Position numbers and translations under genes: made by a program. The notes under the pieces are model-generated. The model was not told the DNA's origin. It was given only the letters and a program-made list of their open reading frames with translations, and did no database searches. Below, piece by piece: positions 60,938 to 64,000 of a DNA stretch of 64,000 bases. Where the stretch lies: NCBI GenBank assembly GCA_003956705.1, contig QZCP01000057.1, positions 124,001 through 188,000 on the forward strand. The letters are read 5' to 3'. The stretch is from Brevipalpus yothersi. Its lineage: Eukaryota > Arthropoda > Arachnida > Trombidiformes > Tenuipalpidae. How positions within the stretch are numbered: the first letter of the stretch is position 1; each line of letters starts with the position of its first letter.

Positions 60938-62603
60938 TTTCCTTCCTCTGGTCTGCAAATGATAAGTTTGCCATCTGAAGTAGCATCAGATGACAGAATT
61001 CCCATGAAACAAGTGTATCTATGCCCTGTGACTTGCATTTCAATCGAACTCAACTGTGTTCTGAGAGCGATTCGGCAAGATTGCGTGTGTGTATGTATGT
61101 GTCTGTCTGTCTCTCGATTCTGTCGATTCTGTTCGCCTCCCAGACTTTCGATTCTCTTTTGGTCTTCGATTCTTTGGAGAGGAAAATTTTGTTTGCCTCC
61201 AGCATGTCCATGTTTTTCCTTCTCTCTCTTTCCCTATCTTGTTGTGACTAGCTTTACCGAATGTCAAATGATGAACCGAGGAAGCGTAATTAACTCACTG
61301 AAGTATGAATCGACTTATTCTGCAACAATAGTTACCAGGATCGAAATTCCTAGGGAAACGATCAGGCAAAGCTGAACAATTCATATTGAGCTGTAGGCTT
61401 TATTCCCTTTCCTCTCTTCTCTCCTCCTCCTCCTTCCCATTTTTCTCCTGAGTATTCATACTTTTGTGATAATATTCAATTAAAAAGCTTTCAAGAGTAT
61501 CATTAATGGCAAATGATCACAGTTTGCTCTCTCTTTCTCAAATCTAGGGGAGGAAAAAGTAAATTCATAAACAACTGAATGATGACAAGTGAAGTTTGAC
61601 TCATTTTCACAACCACTTGAATAGATCCATTCAATAGAGTAGGTGATATTTATATATTGAATTGCATCAGCTATATTGAATGGCCTCTGTATTCCTTTCC
61701 GTTATCAAGAGGAATATATACACACTTATGACAGTGGAGTAGAATAATTCGATTGAATTTCCGACCTCACCTCACGATATTCTATTCTGATACTGTCTCT
61801 CTTTCGCTCTTTATTCTCAATATTTGCTTTAGGCTTGAAATAGACAGAGGGAGGACTCACAAAATTGATCAAGTAGCAATTTAGGTATCATGGATGGTAC
61901 ACACACAAAATCAAACAAAATGAATGAAAATGATGTAGATGAGATATCTTCTCAAACTTTTGCCATTTTTTCCTCCACACAATTTTGTTTCAGCCCTATA
62001 ACTTTGCATCATATTCAGAAATGATACTTGGAACATTTGTTGGAATAAAAATCCATCCTTTAAAATATAGAAAGTTATAAAGTTTTACCTAGCGAAAAAT
62101 TTAGTTACACTTCAATATGTGAAATGAAAATTTAACGATCATTTGATGGAAATCAAGCGCTTTCGGGTGTATATATGTGACTAAGAAAGCGTGAATAATT
62201 TCTCCAAGATGATACGATCTTCTTCCGGTGTGAAATATGAATGATTTCCGATGCAATTCATCTTATACAACTCGATCACTTCACTTCATTGAGCCAACCT
62301 TCAACTACTGTATTCACTTTTCCCTATTCCTTTCCTCTTTACTGGACCACTAATCATTTACCCATACTGGTCGAACAGACTGTTCATCAGCTAATGATCA
62401 ACCGTTTGAGATGTCCAAATACTGGTGCATCTTGGAGGAGAAAAAGAGAGAAAGAATGTCCAGGATCATTATCATCGCATATTGTTTGTCCTTCAGCTTC
62501 TCTTTTTTCTCCTCCATGTCCATCACCATTCACTTCAATTTTCCTTCCTCTAATAGGAGGCTGAGAATTCTGCTTGCTCATGTGAAATTATATATATATA
62601 TAC
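60703..62603. other. Noncoding region, nothing firm
   Basis: CT tracts at about 60907-60932 and TG/CT runs near 61083-61115. Open frames here are short or low in complexity. Confidence 0.35.
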
Positions 62604-62847
62604 CATGATAAGTTACGTCCAGATCTTCGCTTCTCTTGAGATGGCCAATGTGTAGCGAATCGATTAATGAGCCAATGAATTTGCATTTGCATCGATGAAT
62701 TTTGTTCCACTTAATCATGATTTCAGGAATCTTCAGAAATTCTTTTTCTCTCCCTTCATGTACTTCATTAGTGAAAACACAGAATTCAAATATCCTGAGC
62801 AAGTCATGTAAAGTATTTGAATTATTTGCATACGTTAATCCGATTTT
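62604..62847 (-). CDS. Possible internal exon, unidentified
   Basis: A TTTTTACCCAG acceptor and a CATG/GTATAT donor bound 81 open codons plus one base. The translation looks like a globular domain (KIGLTYANNSNTLHDLLRIF at the start, HRCKCKFIGSLIDSLHIGHL later). It may belong to the same gene as the minus-strand frames at 63.1-64.0 kb. No family is recognised with confidence. Confidence 0.28.
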
Positions 62848-63092
62848 CTGGGTAAAAATCTTATTACTACTGTTGAGTGTTGTTTTATGAGTAAAGCTTA
62901 TTTACCTTTCTTTAGCCATGTTTAAGCAATACTTCTTTTAAAGTGACACACACACACAATTGAACTCTCATGAACTTGATAATACTAAAATTCAATTGAT
63001 GCCTAGACATGGGTTCTGTGGAATTTTTTCTTTCTCTCTTTCGAAAAAGGAAAAAGAAAAAAGTAGATGTATTACACATCTCTTGACGCATG

Positions 63093-63958
63093 TTAAATTT
63101 TCGATTCAAACTCGCTTCTCTTTCCGAAAGTGACAACCTTATTATCATGTTGAGATTTATTCAGTGAGCTGAATTTTGAATCACCAGGAAACAGTTCTAA
63201 ACTCAAAGACTCTGACATGAAGCTTTTTCTGATAGATTTCACCAAGATATGGCTCACCATGACTTCGAATTTTGTAGATTTCGATTTTCTCTCTCCCATT
63301 CAATAGCTTCTTTAGCTCATGCAAAACAGATTGATCTTTTCATTGAACAGCTTCCTCTCTGGAAATTCTCTGGAATACTGTCTCTCTCTCTCTCTCTCTC
63401 TCTCTACTCAAAAGAATTAACATCGATAGAGTGACACCAATCAGATGAAGGGTGAGCAGCCACATTGTCTCATGAAGAGAAGAGTGAAACGATGGAATAA
63501 ATCTGTTCCAAAGCATGTCCCAAAAAGTCTGAGACAATAATTTCCTAGCCACCAATAAAATCTAGAACATTTATCATTGGAATTCTGTTCGAAAGAATTG
63601 TGAAAGATTTTTCCCCATTCAATTTATCGTAGGAACTTTTCGACATTTTTCCTCCTCATCATGTCAGATAATGAATTATCAGACCTTCTCATACATACAA
63701 GACCTATCCGAAGCTCATTGATCGAGTGAGCAGCCAATTGATCGAGACCAATGAACTTATAACTGGAATGATGATCAAAGCTATCCGATTAACCAAGATT
63801 CTAGCAAGAAGAAGCGATAAAGCTGCATCTTCATATACACACACAAATCGTTCCATTCTGAACACAAAATCCAGAATGGAAAAGCAGATTACGAACGTAA
63901 TTGGATCCAGATTATTGTTACTACAACATTGCCTCGATTCGTTTCCTACTTTTATCAT
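63093..63958 (-). CDS. Possible fragments of a membrane receptor-like gene, perhaps degenerate
   Basis: Minus-strand frames lie in tandem at 63958-63704 (hydrophobic LALIIIPVISSLV-type helices), 63561-63340 (acceptor TTCTAG; a helix within WLLTLHLIGVTLSMLILLS that runs into Arg-Glu repeats encoded by a GA microsatellite) and about 63330-63170 (KKLLNGREKIEIYKIRSHGE). The hydropathy recalls chemosensory or ionotropic receptors. I could not join the frames with clean splice phases, and the GA tract breaks the frame, so a pseudogene is as likely as a gene. Coordinates are approximate. Confidence 0.25.
63382..63404. repeat. (CT)n microsatellite
   Basis: Short perfect CT tract, about 23 bp, inside the possible receptor-like fragments. 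Confidence 0.8.
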
Positions 63959-64000
63959 GCTCTCTCTCTCTCATGTCCCATAATCTGAAGCCAGATTAGG

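Overview
The window is arthropod nuclear DNA. It is AT-rich, intron-bearing, full of (GA)n/(CT)n and (CA)n microsatellites, and has short GT..AG introns. Gene content (an arthropod-type twitchin/projectin, an i-type lysozyme, a divergent seven-helix gustatory-receptor-like gene, a Hhex homeobox gene) and compactness suggest a chelicerate, most likely an acariform mite. That assignment is an inference from style and content, not from a marker gene. Exons and splice junctions below were read by hand from GT/AG sites and phase.

Layout, left to right. (1) 1-5.7 kb: 3' part of a DNAJC30-like J-domain gene (+), converging on an hnRNP M-like three-RRM gene (-) that may carry an extra N-terminal exon, then a tiny Cys-rich membrane ORF (-). 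(2) 6.5-9.6 kb: an i-type lysozyme whose two catalytic acids appear substituted, and a gustatory-receptor-like gene (both +). (3) 10.7-42.2 kb: one giant twitchin (unc-22/bent) gene (+). I could join 23 coding exons in one frame to about 7,970 residues. It has two candidate first exons, a 22-nt microexon, a Lys/Glu-rich insert, a linker with repeated Arg-Arg-x-Ser sites, a probable cassette exon, two exons of 7.9 and 8.8 kb encoding the Fn3/Ig superrepeats, a kinase domain and a C-terminal Ig tail. (4) 43.0-48.7 kb (-): a two-helix PPPY-motif membrane protein and an SLC35C2-like nucleotide-sugar transporter. (5) 52.2-52.9 kb (-): a Hhex-like homeobox gene. (6) 53.9-55.8 kb: two mitochondrial genes head to head, MIC13/QIL1-like (-) and GrpE (+). 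(7) 56.7-57.1 kb: a complete 404-bp MITE-like transposon with 27-bp terminal inverted repeats and an exact 8-bp target duplication, hAT-like. (8) 57-64 kb: mostly microsatellite-rich noncoding DNA with a few unidentified possible exons, some at the right edge perhaps from a membrane receptor.

There is no operon logic. The clearest functional link is the mitochondrial MIC13/GrpE pair sharing about 475 bp of divergent promoter. Twitchin is a sarcomere protein and dominates the window. No rRNA, tRNA, CRISPR array or virus-like gene was recognised.
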